A stretch of 64,000 nucleotides of DNA from the NCBI RefSeq assembly GCF_023022985.1, contig NZ_CP095461.1:3596001-3660000 (forward strand), read 5' to 3'. A model generated the notes under the pieces. The model had not been told where the DNA came from and did not search any database. It was given only the letters and a program-made list of their open reading frames with translations. The translations under genes were made by a program, and so were the position numbers. This stretch comes from Arthrobacter gengyunqii (GTDB taxonomy: Bacteria > Actinomycetota > Actinomycetes > Actinomycetales > Micrococcaceae). Below, one piece after another: positions 8,357 through 15,792 of this stretch (position 1 is the stretch's first letter; each line of letters begins with the position of its first letter).

Positions 8357-8377
8357 CTGTCAGGGTTTGCCTGACAG
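8357..8377. promoter_or_regulatory. Operator-like dyad 1 (CTGTCAGG-N5-CCTGACAG)
   Basis: Perfect 8-bp arms are separated by GTTTG. It is the first of two copies of the same motif in the divergent region between the zinc-finger/HTH gene and the MFS gene; centre-to-centre spacing to the second is 29 bp. Confidence 0.7.
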
Positions 8378-8385
8378 AATATCGC

Positions 8386-8406
8386 CCGTCAGGAATTCCC
8401 TGACAG
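8386..8406. promoter_or_regulatory. Operator-like dyad 2 (CCGTCAGG-N5-CCTGACAG)
   Basis: This is a second copy of the upstream 21-bp dyad with one mismatch in the left arm and AATTC as spacer. It ends 18 bases before the MFS start codon, a position from which bound protein would block transcription or translation initiation. Confidence 0.7.
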
Positions 8407-8424
8407 AACGCTTCCGGGGGCACC

Positions 8425-9675
8425 ATGGCACGTGAACAACTGATCAGCACCGGACTGCAGAGCGGACGGAAGGCTTCCTTCCGGTTCCTGCTCGGGTCAA
8501 ACACCATCGAGGGGTTCGCGGACTCCCTCACCCGAACCCTGCTGCCAATCCTCGCGGTGACCGTTCTGGGGCTGGGCTCGGAATTTCTGGGTGCGCTCAA
8601 CGCAGCAGGGCTGGCAGCCTTTCTGCTGCTGGGCGTGCCCGCAGGTGCCGTCATCGACAGGTTGAAGAACCGCCGGCGCGTCATGACAGCCGCCACGTGC
8701 CTGCGCATCCTTGTCGCGGCAGCGTTGGCCATCTCCACTTTCACCGGCTGGCTCAGCGGCCCCCTGCTGCTCGGCGCGGCCATCCTGGTGGGGATCTCCG
8801 ATGTTGTCTTTACCACCGCTCTGAGCACCGTGATTCCGCGGGTGGCATCCACCGGCAACCTGAAACACGCCTACTCGCAACTGGCTGTTGCCACTCAGAC
8901 CGCGTCAACGGTGGCAGCAGCCGCCGCCGGTGCGCTGCTGGGCGTCCTGGGGATGGGTGCGGCTCTGGTGGCCGCCGCCGTTTCCTACGGCATGTCCGCA
9001 GTGCTGCAACTTGGCATTAGGCTCGGCTCCGCCCCGGCTCCCGCGACCGGAGCAGCGGCAGAAACCGGGCGGGATTTGAGCAGCGGCTTCCGGGCGCTTC
9101 GCTCCTCGCCCGCACTTTGGGCGCTTACAGTTTCCGGGGCGCTTACCAACGCCGGAGCAATGCTCGGCAACACCGTGTTGCCGGTGTTTATTCTTCGGGA
9201 CTTGGAAATAGCTCCTCCCCTATTTGCGGGGTTGGGCGCACTGGGTGCCGCAGGAGCCATCGGCGGTGCCGCGGCGGCACCGTTTCTGACCGCGGCATGG
9301 GGTTTGCGGAACCTGCGGACAGGTGCCGCGGCGGCTTCGGGGCTCTGCGTCGCTGCAGCCGCTCTCTGCCCCTGGCTTCCCGGGCCAACCCTGGCCTGGC
9401 TGGCGGTTCAGTCCCTGGGCTGGAGTTTTCTCGTGTCGGTGTCAGGCGTGGCAGGAGCCGAGGTACTTCCGCGGAGCGTTGCGCCCGGCAAACTGGCATC
9501 TGTGGCAGCGGCGCAACGGACGTTCACCCTGGGAGTGATGCCGGTGGCTGCCCTGCTGGGAGGAGCCGCGGCCGGGCTGGCGGGTCCCGTCCCGCTCCTG
9601 ATTGTGTGGATCGTGCTCGCCTGCGCCGCCGCGGTCCCGGTGATGCGTTCACGGGAACTGGCAGAGTTTCGGTGA
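8425..9675 (+). CDS. MFS transporter, putative drug exporter
   Basis: This 416-residue, 12-helix protein resembles the MdtH/MefA-like branch of the major facilitator superfamily. GVPAGAVIDRLKNRRRVM in the loop between helices 2 and 3 is the motif-A equivalent, and a long small-residue-rich half follows. GGGGG precedes the ATG. The paired dyads just upstream and the divergent zinc-finger/HTH gene suggest tight local regulation, as expected for an efflux pump induced by its substrate. The substrate is unknown. Confidence 0.8.
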   Translation: MAREQLISTGLQSGRKASFRFLLGSNTIEGFADSLTRTLLPILAVTVLGLGSEFLGALNAAGLAAFLLLGVPAGAVIDRLKNRRRVMTAATCLRILVAAALAISTFTGWLSGPLLLGAAILVGISDVVFTTALSTVIPRVASTGNLKHAYSQLAVATQTASTVAAAAAGALLGVLGMGAALVAAAVSYGMSAVLQLGIRLGSAPAPATGAAAETGRDLSSGFRALRSSPALWALTVSGALTNAGAMLGNTVLPVFILRDLEIAPPLFAGLGALGAAGAIGGAAAAPFLTAAWGLRNLRTGAAAASGLCVAAAALCPWLPGPTLAWLAVQSLGWSFLVSVSGVAGAEVLPRSVAPGKLASVAAAQRTFTLGVMPVAALLGGAAAGLAGPVPLLIVWIVLACAAAVPVMRSRELAEFR

Positions 9676-9763
9676 GCGCCGCCGTCGCCCGATGTGCAAG
9701 GGTGGAAGGTACTGAACGACTCATCCCTAAACTTCACGATCGAACCATCGGCAGGAGAACACC

Positions 9764-10021
9764 ATGAGCAACCAGGAACAGCCCATCAATTTCGGCGCCG
9801 ACGCCACCGAGAACAACCTCGCCGGCACGCGGGACGAGTTTAATGACGAGGTGACTGCTCAGCTTCTCGACGAAGTGAAGGCGGAGAAGCAGGCGAAGGC
9901 GAAGGACAACAACGAGCAATCCGAGAGCCGGGAGGCGGAAGAGCGCGAAGAACGCGAAGAGCAGCCGGCTCTCGAGGTTGATGAGGAAAGCCCGGCTTCC
10001 GAGGCGGAGCCGGCCTCCTGA
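9764..10021 (+). CDS. Small acidic, highly charged protein of unknown function
   Basis: The 85-residue protein begins MSNQEQPINFGAD and is dominated by Glu, Asp, Gln and Ala in its second half, with no membrane segment or cysteine. A good GGCAGGAG site precedes the ATG. The composition predicts disorder or an extended helix. It stands alone between the MFS exporter and a membrane protein. I do not recognise a family. Confidence 0.6.
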   Translation: MSNQEQPINFGADATENNLAGTRDEFNDEVTAQLLDEVKAEKQAKAKDNNEQSESREAEEREEREEQPALEVDEESPASEAEPAS

Positions 10022-10170
10022 CTTCCGGTTTCTGAGGTTTGGACGCCCTGAGGCTTCGCAGAGAAAATTAAGCACCCTGTGTTTTTGGCCGTATTCTCCC
10101 TAGTCTTGGAGGAGGGGTTCTCGGAGGCATTGACACCAGCAGCGCCAAAAGGCAGTGAAGGGAGTCCCCC

Positions 10171-10815
10171 ATGAGTACCAGCGCAGGAGCAACAGGGCAG
10201 CCAGCCCGCAAACCAAACCGCGCAGCCACGGGTAAGGGTGCCGCGAACGCGGCTGCCCGCGACGGCGGCACCGACAGCCGCGAACAGGTGGTCGGCCGGG
10301 AGAAGGAACAGTTTGGCGGCGTCAAAATCGGCTCTGCCTTCTTCGGTTGGCTCGCCGCCGCGGGAACCACGGTACTGCTGAGCGCCATTGCCACCGCTTT
10401 CGGAGCGGCACTGCTGGCCAACAATGTAGACGCCGGGGAAGCCGCGGCAGATCCCCAGGGTGCGGGCGTGGCCGGAGTCATCCTCCTCATGGTCATCCTG
10501 TTTGTGGCCTACTTCTGCGGCGGCTACGTCGCCGGACGAATGGCCCGGTTTAACGGGCTCATGCAGGGGGTGGCCGTCTGGATCTGGGGAATTGTGATCG
10601 CCCTCGTGCTGGCCCTCATCGGAGCTATTGCCAGCAGCGAGCTGGACATCAACGCCCAGCTCAACACTTATCCCCAGCTCTCCGGGGACAACACGACAGC
10701 AGCCATCATTTCCGCTGTCATCGCTGCCCTCGTTGCCCTGGGTGGCGCCATCCTCGGAGGTCTCGCCGGCATGCGCTTTCACCGCCGCGTCGACAGGGCC
10801 GGTTTGGGCGATTGA
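10171..10815 (+). CDS. Four-helix membrane protein of unknown function (YrzE-like)
   Basis: The 214-residue protein has a long polar, basic N-terminal tail (1-50), then four hydrophobic segments: about 56-76, 100-125, 135-155 and 175-200. The fourth is followed by the basic RFHRRVDR end. Small-residue-rich helices and the AGRMARFNG loop recall the YrzE/DUF3792-type small membrane proteins. There is no enzyme motif. The adjacent PGPGW gene runs in the same direction with a short gap, so the two may be co-expressed. Confidence 0.6.
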   Translation: MSTSAGATGQPARKPNRAATGKGAANAAARDGGTDSREQVVGREKEQFGGVKIGSAFFGWLAAAGTTVLLSAIATAFGAALLANNVDAGEAAADPQGAGVAGVILLMVILFVAYFCGGYVAGRMARFNGLMQGVAVWIWGIVIALVLALIGAIASSELDINAQLNTYPQLSGDNTTAAIISAVIAALVALGGAILGGLAGMRFHRRVDRAGLGD

Positions 10816-10864
10816 ACACGATGCACCCAGCTCAGTACCGAAAGCCACAGGCGGAGTGCCGCAC

Positions 10865-11341
10865 TTGAACTCGGAGCGCTTTCCGCCCTGGATGCGACGG
10901 ACCGGGATCGAAGTTGCCGGCTGGATGTTGATCGTTTTCGGGCTTGCCGCCCTGGTTCTTCCCGGTCCCGGACTTTTGGGACTCGTCGCGGGGCTGGCAG
11001 TCTTATCGCTGCGATACCGGTGGGCCAACCGGCTCCTGCGTCCGGTGAAGGCCAAGGCGTTTGAAGCGGCGGAACAAGGAGTACAGACCTGGCTGCGGAT
11101 CAGCGCCAGTGTCACCGGCGCCATCCTGGTCATGGCCACCGGCGTTGTCTGGGGCGTATGGGACAAGGCGCCGCAATGGTGGCCTTACAGCCAGAGCCTG
11201 TGGCTGCCCGGCGGCTGGGGCACCGGGACGGGGCTGATCATTTCAGGGCTCATTGCCCTGGCGCTGATTGTGTACAGCTACCGCAGATTCCGCCGCGGGA
11301 CGGGCTCCCGACACCCGGCAAAATCCGACGGCCTCAGGTAG
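10865..11341 (+). CDS. PGPGW-family transmembrane protein
   Basis: The 158-residue protein carries the family's diagnostic Pro-Gly-rich helix (LVLPGPGLLGLVAGLAVLS), two further hydrophobic segments and a basic C terminus. The TTG at 10865 was chosen because GGCGGAG stands 8 bases upstream; an ATG at 10892 would remove nine residues but no membrane segment. These proteins are widespread in actinobacteria, inserted in the cytoplasmic membrane, and have no established function. Its 3' end overlaps the convergent MarR gene by 8 bases. Confidence 0.75.
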   Translation: MNSERFPPWMRRTGIEVAGWMLIVFGLAALVLPGPGLLGLVAGLAVLSLRYRWANRLLRPVKAKAFEAAEQGVQTWLRISASVTGAILVMATGVVWGVWDKAPQWWPYSQSLWLPGGWGTGTGLIISGLIALALIVYSYRRFRRGTGSRHPAKSDGLR

Positions 11342-11816
11342 AAGCGGAACCGGAGAAGGCCTGGTCAGACCGAAGCCGGGAGTTGAGTGCCTGAAGCGCC
11401 CTAACCGCATTATCCAAAGCGGCGGCCTCCTCAGCATCCAGGCCCGCCAGCGCCTTCCGGATGGGCCCGGCCCACGCATCCCCGATCGCCTCATCTTGGG
11501 CCAGAGCTTTCTCTGTCGGAAACAACCGGCTGATGCGCCGGTCGCTGGCGCTGCTCTCCCTGGCCACCAGTCCGCGATCGGCGAGCGTGCGGATGGCTGC
11601 GCTGGTATTGCTCTGCTTCAGCGCCATGTGCCGTGACAACTCCGTCACGGTCATGCCCGGCGCCTCCAGCACATGCTTTAGGACAGCAAGATCCGTCGAT
11701 GTGAGGGGATCGATCCCCGTCAGATCGGGAACCCGCCGGTGAATGGTCCATGTGAGGTCCCGCAGGAGCATGGCCAATTCGCGCCGCCGCGCCGCAGCCT
11801 CCGTGTTGTCCACCAT
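11334..11816 (-). CDS. MarR-family transcriptional regulator
   Basis: The 160-residue winged-helix protein has the MarR core: LTSTDLAVLKHVLEAPGMTV (helices 2-3), the recognition-helix region LKQSNTSAAIRTLADRGLV, and the wing with the conserved DRR (SASDRRISRLF). The terminal helices form the dimer interface. It is divergent from a Bcr/CflA exporter across a short AT-rich promoter region, the usual repressor-pump pairing. The ligand is unknown. Confidence 0.87.
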   Translation of the reverse strand: MVDNTEAAARRRELAMLLRDLTWTIHRRVPDLTGIDPLTSTDLAVLKHVLEAPGMTVTELSRHMALKQSNTSAAIRTLADRGLVARESSASDRRISRLFPTEKALAQDEAIGDAWAGPIRKALAGLDAEEAAALDNAVRALQALNSRLRSDQAFSGSAST

Positions 11817-11830
11817 GCGCCAATCCTAAC

Positions 11831-11866
11831 TTATATTTTGGCATATATATGTAGAGATATGTATAG
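11831..11866. promoter_or_regulatory. AT-rich divergent operator/promoter region between marR-type and exporter genes
   Basis: This 36-bp stretch is almost all A and T in a GC-rich genome. It includes the perfect 10-bp palindrome CATATATATG (11842-11851) and a related ATATGTATA downstream. MarR proteins bind such AT-rich dyads, and any promoters for both genes must lie here. Confidence 0.5.
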
Positions 11867-11901
11867 TGAGACGCTTCCCCGCCGCATTCCAGAAAGCAAC
11901 C

Positions 11902-13173
11902 ATGCCTGACTCCAGTCCGACTCCCCCATCCACCGTGCGCCGCATGAGCGGACAACTCATTCTCCTCCTGGCCCTGCTGACTGCACTGGGCCCGCTGTCC
12001 ATTGACCTGTATCTTCCGGCATTCCCGGGGATGGCCAGTGATCTGGACACCACTGCCGCCGGCGTCCAGCTGACCATGACGACGTTCCTGGTGGGCCTTG
12101 GGCTCGGGCAGCTGTTCATTGGCCCGCTCTCTGACGGCATTGGGCGGCGCAGGCCGCTGCTGGTGGGAACCTTTGTCTGCGCTGCGGCGAGCGTCGTCTG
12201 TGCGGTAGCCCCAAACGCAGAAATCCTGGCCGGGGCACGGTTCCTGCAGGGGCTGGGCGGGGCAGCCGGCGTCGTCCTGGCCCGCGCCATTGTCTCCGAC
12301 ACCGCCCGCGGTGCTGCCGCCGCCAAGCTGCTGGGCGTGCTGACCATCATCTGCGTCATTGCCCCCGTGATTGCCCCTCTGGCCGGCGGTGCAATCATTG
12401 CCGCCGCGGGATGGCGCGCGGTGTTCTGGACCCTGGCCGGCCTGATCCTGCTGCTCTCTGTCTGGGGACTGTTCGGGGTCCGGGAAACCCTCGCTGCCGA
12501 AGACCGCAACCGCGGCGGAATCAGGACCACGCTGCACGTTGCAGGCGTAGTCCTGAGCAACCGCAACTACACCGGCTACCTGCTGACCTTCTGCTTCGGC
12601 TTTGCCGGACTGTTTGCCTACATTTCCGCCTCCCCGTTCATCATCCAGAACATCATGGGCCTGTCCGAAACCCGGTTCTCCCTGATCTTCGCCATGAACG
12701 CCCTGTGCATCACGGTTGTCAGCGTCATTGCCGCCGCTCTTGCCGGCAAAGTCGCCTACCGCACCATGATCTCGATCGGTCTGGTGGTTGCCGTGCTGGC
12801 CGCCGCGGGACTGCTGACTTTCGCACTTTCCGGAACCCCCATGGTTCCGATGCTGGTGCTGTTTGCGGTGTTCCAGGGATCACTGGGCTTTATCTTCGGC
12901 AATGCCACAACACTGGCTCTCGAAGAAGCGGGTCACCATGCCGGAACCGGCTCGGCCTTCCTGGGCTGCCTGCAGTACGTGCTGGCAGCTGCCGTGGCGC
13001 CGCTGGTGGGGCTTGGCGGCGAAGACACCGCTGTACCCATGGGCATGGCCATGGTCAGCTTTGCCCTGCTGGCGGCGGTCTCCTACGTAACGCTGACCCG
13101 AAAGACCCGCACAGCTCCCGCTGCCGCCGAATCCGACCTGCCGGTCAAGGATGCCGTACGGTCCCTCGCCTAG
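11902..13173 (+). CDS. Bcr/CflA-family multidrug efflux MFS transporter
   Basis: This 423-residue, 12-helix drug:H+ antiporter has GPLSIDLYLPAFPGM in helix 1, IGPLSDGIGRRRPLLVG as motif A between helices 2 and 3, and RFLQGLGGAAGVVLARAIVSD in helix 4 (motif B). All are typical of the Bcr/CflA subfamily, which exports bicyclomycin, chloramphenicol, sulfonamides or other small molecules. The ATG at 11902 was preferred; an in-frame GTG at 11866 would add 12 residues but falls inside the probable operator. It is probably controlled by the divergent MarR protein. Confidence 0.87.
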   Translation: MPDSSPTPPSTVRRMSGQLILLLALLTALGPLSIDLYLPAFPGMASDLDTTAAGVQLTMTTFLVGLGLGQLFIGPLSDGIGRRRPLLVGTFVCAAASVVCAVAPNAEILAGARFLQGLGGAAGVVLARAIVSDTARGAAAAKLLGVLTIICVIAPVIAPLAGGAIIAAAGWRAVFWTLAGLILLLSVWGLFGVRETLAAEDRNRGGIRTTLHVAGVVLSNRNYTGYLLTFCFGFAGLFAYISASPFIIQNIMGLSETRFSLIFAMNALCITVVSVIAAALAGKVAYRTMISIGLVVAVLAAAGLLTFALSGTPMVPMLVLFAVFQGSLGFIFGNATTLALEEAGHHAGTGSAFLGCLQYVLAAAVAPLVGLGGEDTAVPMGMAMVSFALLAAVSYVTLTRKTRTAPAAAESDLPVKDAVRSLA

Positions 13174-13220
13174 GGACTCGGCTGTCACTTCGGCTGAAAA
13201 CCTTCAGCGGGTCAAAGCGG

Positions 13221-13736
13221 TCATGCACACAGGACGCAACGGCACAGAAGCGTGTCCGTTCCGCCGCCTCCCCCGGACAGTCCCCCCACAGCGCTGATGC
13301 TTGTTGATTCAAACAGCAGGTCCAGGAATTCACCCACCAAGCCGTTGGCACAGCATTGGGACGACGCCAGAACGGGCGGCAGTGGATACATCCGCTCCAT
13401 GTCGAGACGTTCCACGTCAGTATTCAGCTCAGCTGCCAGCACATTGAGCAACCTGCTCTCGACTGCGGGACTCATGGTTCTGCGCTTGGAGATCCTGTCG
13501 ATCCTGGTGCCCGCTCCGCTGGCTGGGCTCCCGGTGTCCAGCTGCAGGTGCAGGATGTACTCCAGTGCGAGCAGGTCCACTTCATGGAGCGCCGGTCCGT
13601 CGATCCATGCCACATCGATGGTGGCAACGTCATAGGCAACGAGCGGGAGAACATCGAACCGCACTCCGGTGAAGGCACCGGCCAGAAACGCGCCGAGCCG
13701 GTCGGACACTTTCGCTGGCCACAAATGGTCTGTCAT
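13221..13736 (-). CDS. LPD29-like domain protein with Gly hinge and Cys-rich tail
   Basis: This is a 171-residue protein. Residues 4-60 (LWPAKVSDRLGAFLAGAFTG ... ATIDVAWIDGP) resemble the LPD29 domain found in accessory actinobacterial proteins. A helical middle follows (SPAVESRLLNVLAAELNTDV), then a tail with a run of five glycines and the sequence TDTLLCRCVLCA containing three cysteines, plus an internal Cys-Cys at about 128-129. The GGCGAAGGG site just before the ATG supports this start; the frame is open further upstream. It lies between the Bcr/CflA gene and the lone SpaB_C gene, oriented away from the latter. The function is unknown; the tail could be a metal site or a modified peptide. 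Confidence 0.5.
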   Translation of the reverse strand: MTDHLWPAKVSDRLGAFLAGAFTGVRFDVLPLVAYDVATIDVAWIDGPALHEVDLLALEYILHLQLDTGSPASGAGTRIDRISKRRTMSPAVESRLLNVLAAELNTDVERLDMERMYPLPPVLASSQCCANGLVGEFLDLLFESTSISAVGGLSGGGGGTDTLLCRCVLCA

Positions 13737-14409
13737 GTGCCCTTCGCCGATCCGTAGTCCTTCGCGGAGTACTGGCTGCCCCGGCTTGCTCCGCACCGGC
13801 GGGGAGATTGTCGTCGTCGACAACGTTTTGGAGTGTAATGCCTTCCGCATGCCGTGCGCCAGAGATTACCCCGAGTTGGGGGAGTTTTCTTTTCTGTCCT
13901 TCCGCAGGTGCGAGGCTGCCGTCCGGATCCGCTGAAACCGTGGTTCTCGGCGTCGGTCCGGCCCGCCGCGCCGGGTGCTTTTCAACGCCGCTTTACTCCC
14001 TTTTTTGGCAGGCGCAACTAGTTTCTCGGTTTTCGAGAGGTTTTCCAAAAGTCTCTGGTGGATACGGCGTGGCTGCTGGAAGGATGTGAGCCTGACGGCA
14101 TCTCTTATCTCCACAGCCGGAAGACGGCAAGCAAGCGCATCCCCAGCATTCATCCATTTTCCAACCTCAGGGCCGGCGCAGCGATGGACACGATTCGTTC
14201 TTCATGGTGCAGAGGCCCATTCCCACCAGACGGCGAACTCCTATCAACGTGGTTCAAACACGCCACCACTGTGCCCGCAGCACAGCTCTTCCGCAGTTCC
14301 GTCGGGACCCCCGTCCCGCCTGGCCGCAGCGCCAGGGCACCGAACTTTGAATTTATTCTCCATGGCCGGAAAGTCATCTTCGGCCTGACATCAACGGGAG
14401 GACCCTCCA
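13737..14409. other. 670-bp region without a convincing gene, upstream of the SpaB_C gene
   Basis: Base composition is less GC-biased than the neighbours, with T-rich patches near 13880 and 13990-14050. Two overlapping plus-strand frames are open: 14058-14441 (GTG start, 127 codons, fairly high third-position GC, overlapping the SpaB_C start) and 14086-14388 (GTG start, 100 codons, Ser-rich end). Neither has a well-placed ribosome site or recognisable domain. A leader peptide or decayed gene is possible. An AT-rich patch near 14342-14358 may hold the SpaB_C promoter. Confidence 0.4.
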
Positions 14410-15363
14410 ATGAGCCAGTTAGCAGCAACACACCAGGCTAAGCCGCTGACCAACGGAGCCGAATGGTGGTCATTGACCATCCAGCCCACCGATGCTGACC
14501 TCTGCGACGCAGTCCTCGGCGACGTCGTCATCCCTTTGGCTGCCCAGGGACGATCGTGGGGCGCACAGCGGTGGTTCCATACCCGGTGCATGGATCCGGC
14601 CCACCCGTTTATCCAGGTTCGCATCCTTGGTTCTCCCCGCGTTCTGGACCGCTTGGAATCCTTGATGCGTGCCTTGGTTGATCAGGCGGCTCCCCGCCTG
14701 GGGGACCTGCAGACGTCCGAGTACAGGGAGGAAGCCATTCCCACCCGCTGGGACTACGGGCCGGTTTCCCCCCGCGCCGAATCAGATCTGGCGAAGTACG
14801 GCGGAGCCGAAGGACTGGCCCTCGCGGAAGAGGTCTTCGAGCTGTCCTCGGATCTGGCCGCTTGGGCAACCTCCCGCTTTCCGAAGGTGAACAGCCGCTC
14901 GTCACTGGCCGCACTGCTTCTCTTTGATGCCAGCTACGCCATGATGCGGGGACCGCGGTCCCCGGTTTGGGCGGACCGCCGGGCCATTTCGTGGGACTAT
15001 TACTGGGACAGCCATCTTCGCAGCTGCACCGCGGGATCGGGACCCCAGGCCGCCCATATGCGCAACGCTCTGACGTCCCAGCTGGCACCGCGGATCCTTC
15101 CGGCCCACCGGCTGATGGCCGCTACGGCTTCGGAGCCGGCCGTGGACAACTGGCGCAAGCGCTGGTCCCGGGCCATCGACACCTATTTGTACCGGGCGGA
15201 CAAGGTAAGGGCCAGCCGCAGCGCCCAGCAGCTGACCGTGTACCAGAGCCGCCTGATGCTGAACCGGCTCGGCATTTCTGTTCGGGACGAGGCCGGCCTG
15301 GGATTGTATGCGCGTTCCTGGAGCAAGGAACGCGAAGCGGAGTTCCTGCGGATGGCTCCCTAA
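14410..15363 (+). CDS. Stand-alone SpaB_C / thiopeptide-type bacteriocin biosynthesis protein
   Basis: The 317-residue protein is built like the C-terminal (elimination) domain of class I lantibiotic dehydratases and the free thiopeptide cyclisation enzymes. It has WWSLTIQPTDADLCDAVL at the start, WGAQRWFHTRCMDPAHPFIQ (the family's R/W-F-x-R-x-x-D-P-x-P strand), then YGPVSPRAESDLAKYGGAEG and LALAEEVFELSSDLA, and LTVYQSRLMLNRLGI near the end. GGGAGG lies 8 bases before the ATG. In known systems this fold eliminates glutamyl-tRNA-derived esters from Ser/Thr or assembles the thiopeptide ring. No large LanB glutamylation domain, cyclodehydratase, cyclase, protease or exporter is adjacent, so the partner genes are elsewhere or lost. 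Confidence 0.75.
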   Translation: MSQLAATHQAKPLTNGAEWWSLTIQPTDADLCDAVLGDVVIPLAAQGRSWGAQRWFHTRCMDPAHPFIQVRILGSPRVLDRLESLMRALVDQAAPRLGDLQTSEYREEAIPTRWDYGPVSPRAESDLAKYGGAEGLALAEEVFELSSDLAAWATSRFPKVNSRSSLAALLLFDASYAMMRGPRSPVWADRRAISWDYYWDSHLRSCTAGSGPQAAHMRNALTSQLAPRILPAHRLMAATASEPAVDNWRKRWSRAIDTYLYRADKVRASRSAQQLTVYQSRLMLNRLGISVRDEAGLGLYARSWSKEREAEFLRMAP

Positions 15364-15451
15364 GGCGCAAATCCGGGCCATGTGCGGATTGGCTGCCAGC
15401 GTTTTCCAGCTTCCTCACAGGTCAATTGGTAATACTATTAAGGTAACGCGA

Positions 15452-15495
15452 GGGGCGCTTCCGGAAGTGAGACCACCGGAGGCGCCCCGTCTTTT
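15452..15495 (+). terminator. Rho-independent terminator after the SpaB_C gene
   Basis: A 13-bp GC-rich stem with one mismatch (15452-15464 with 15476-15488) and an 11-base loop is followed by GTCTTTT. It lies about 90 bases after the SpaB_C stop and closes that transcript. Confidence 0.8.
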
Positions 15496-15792
15496 AACCT
15501 TGGTCCTCCGCTCCCGGCCCGGATTTCAAACGCTGCAGCCGATTTGGAAAAATATGGACTGATGGTGCGCGCGCCATAAGAGGCACGCGTCCCATGGCAA
15601 GGCGGAATCCGAAAGGCGGCTTCGGCGTGCAGTTCTCCTGTACCTGCATTTACCATCCACATCCGGCCACTGCCCGGCTGGAAATCATGCTCTACGACCC
15701 CTTCTGCGGCCAGCGGGCACACCGGCTTTCCGGCTCCACCAAGTTTGAGCCCGGCTACCTTTTCCGCCGCTAGCTGTACTGAGACAGGCAGT
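15496..15792. other. Intergenic stretch with one doubtful 59-codon ORF
   Basis: A plus-strand ORF at 15594-15773 starts MARRNPKGGFGVQ and contains a CTC motif and a third cysteine. AAGAGG stands 10 bases upstream. It has no recognised domain and its complementary strand is also open, so coding status is uncertain. Nothing else is seen here. Confidence 0.25.

Noticed and set aside
14058-14441. 127-codon plus-strand ORF overlapping the SpaB_C start
   Set aside because: No ribosome site or domain, and its end overlaps a well-supported start. It was kept only as a remark in the gap entry; its fairly high third-position GC leaves some doubt.
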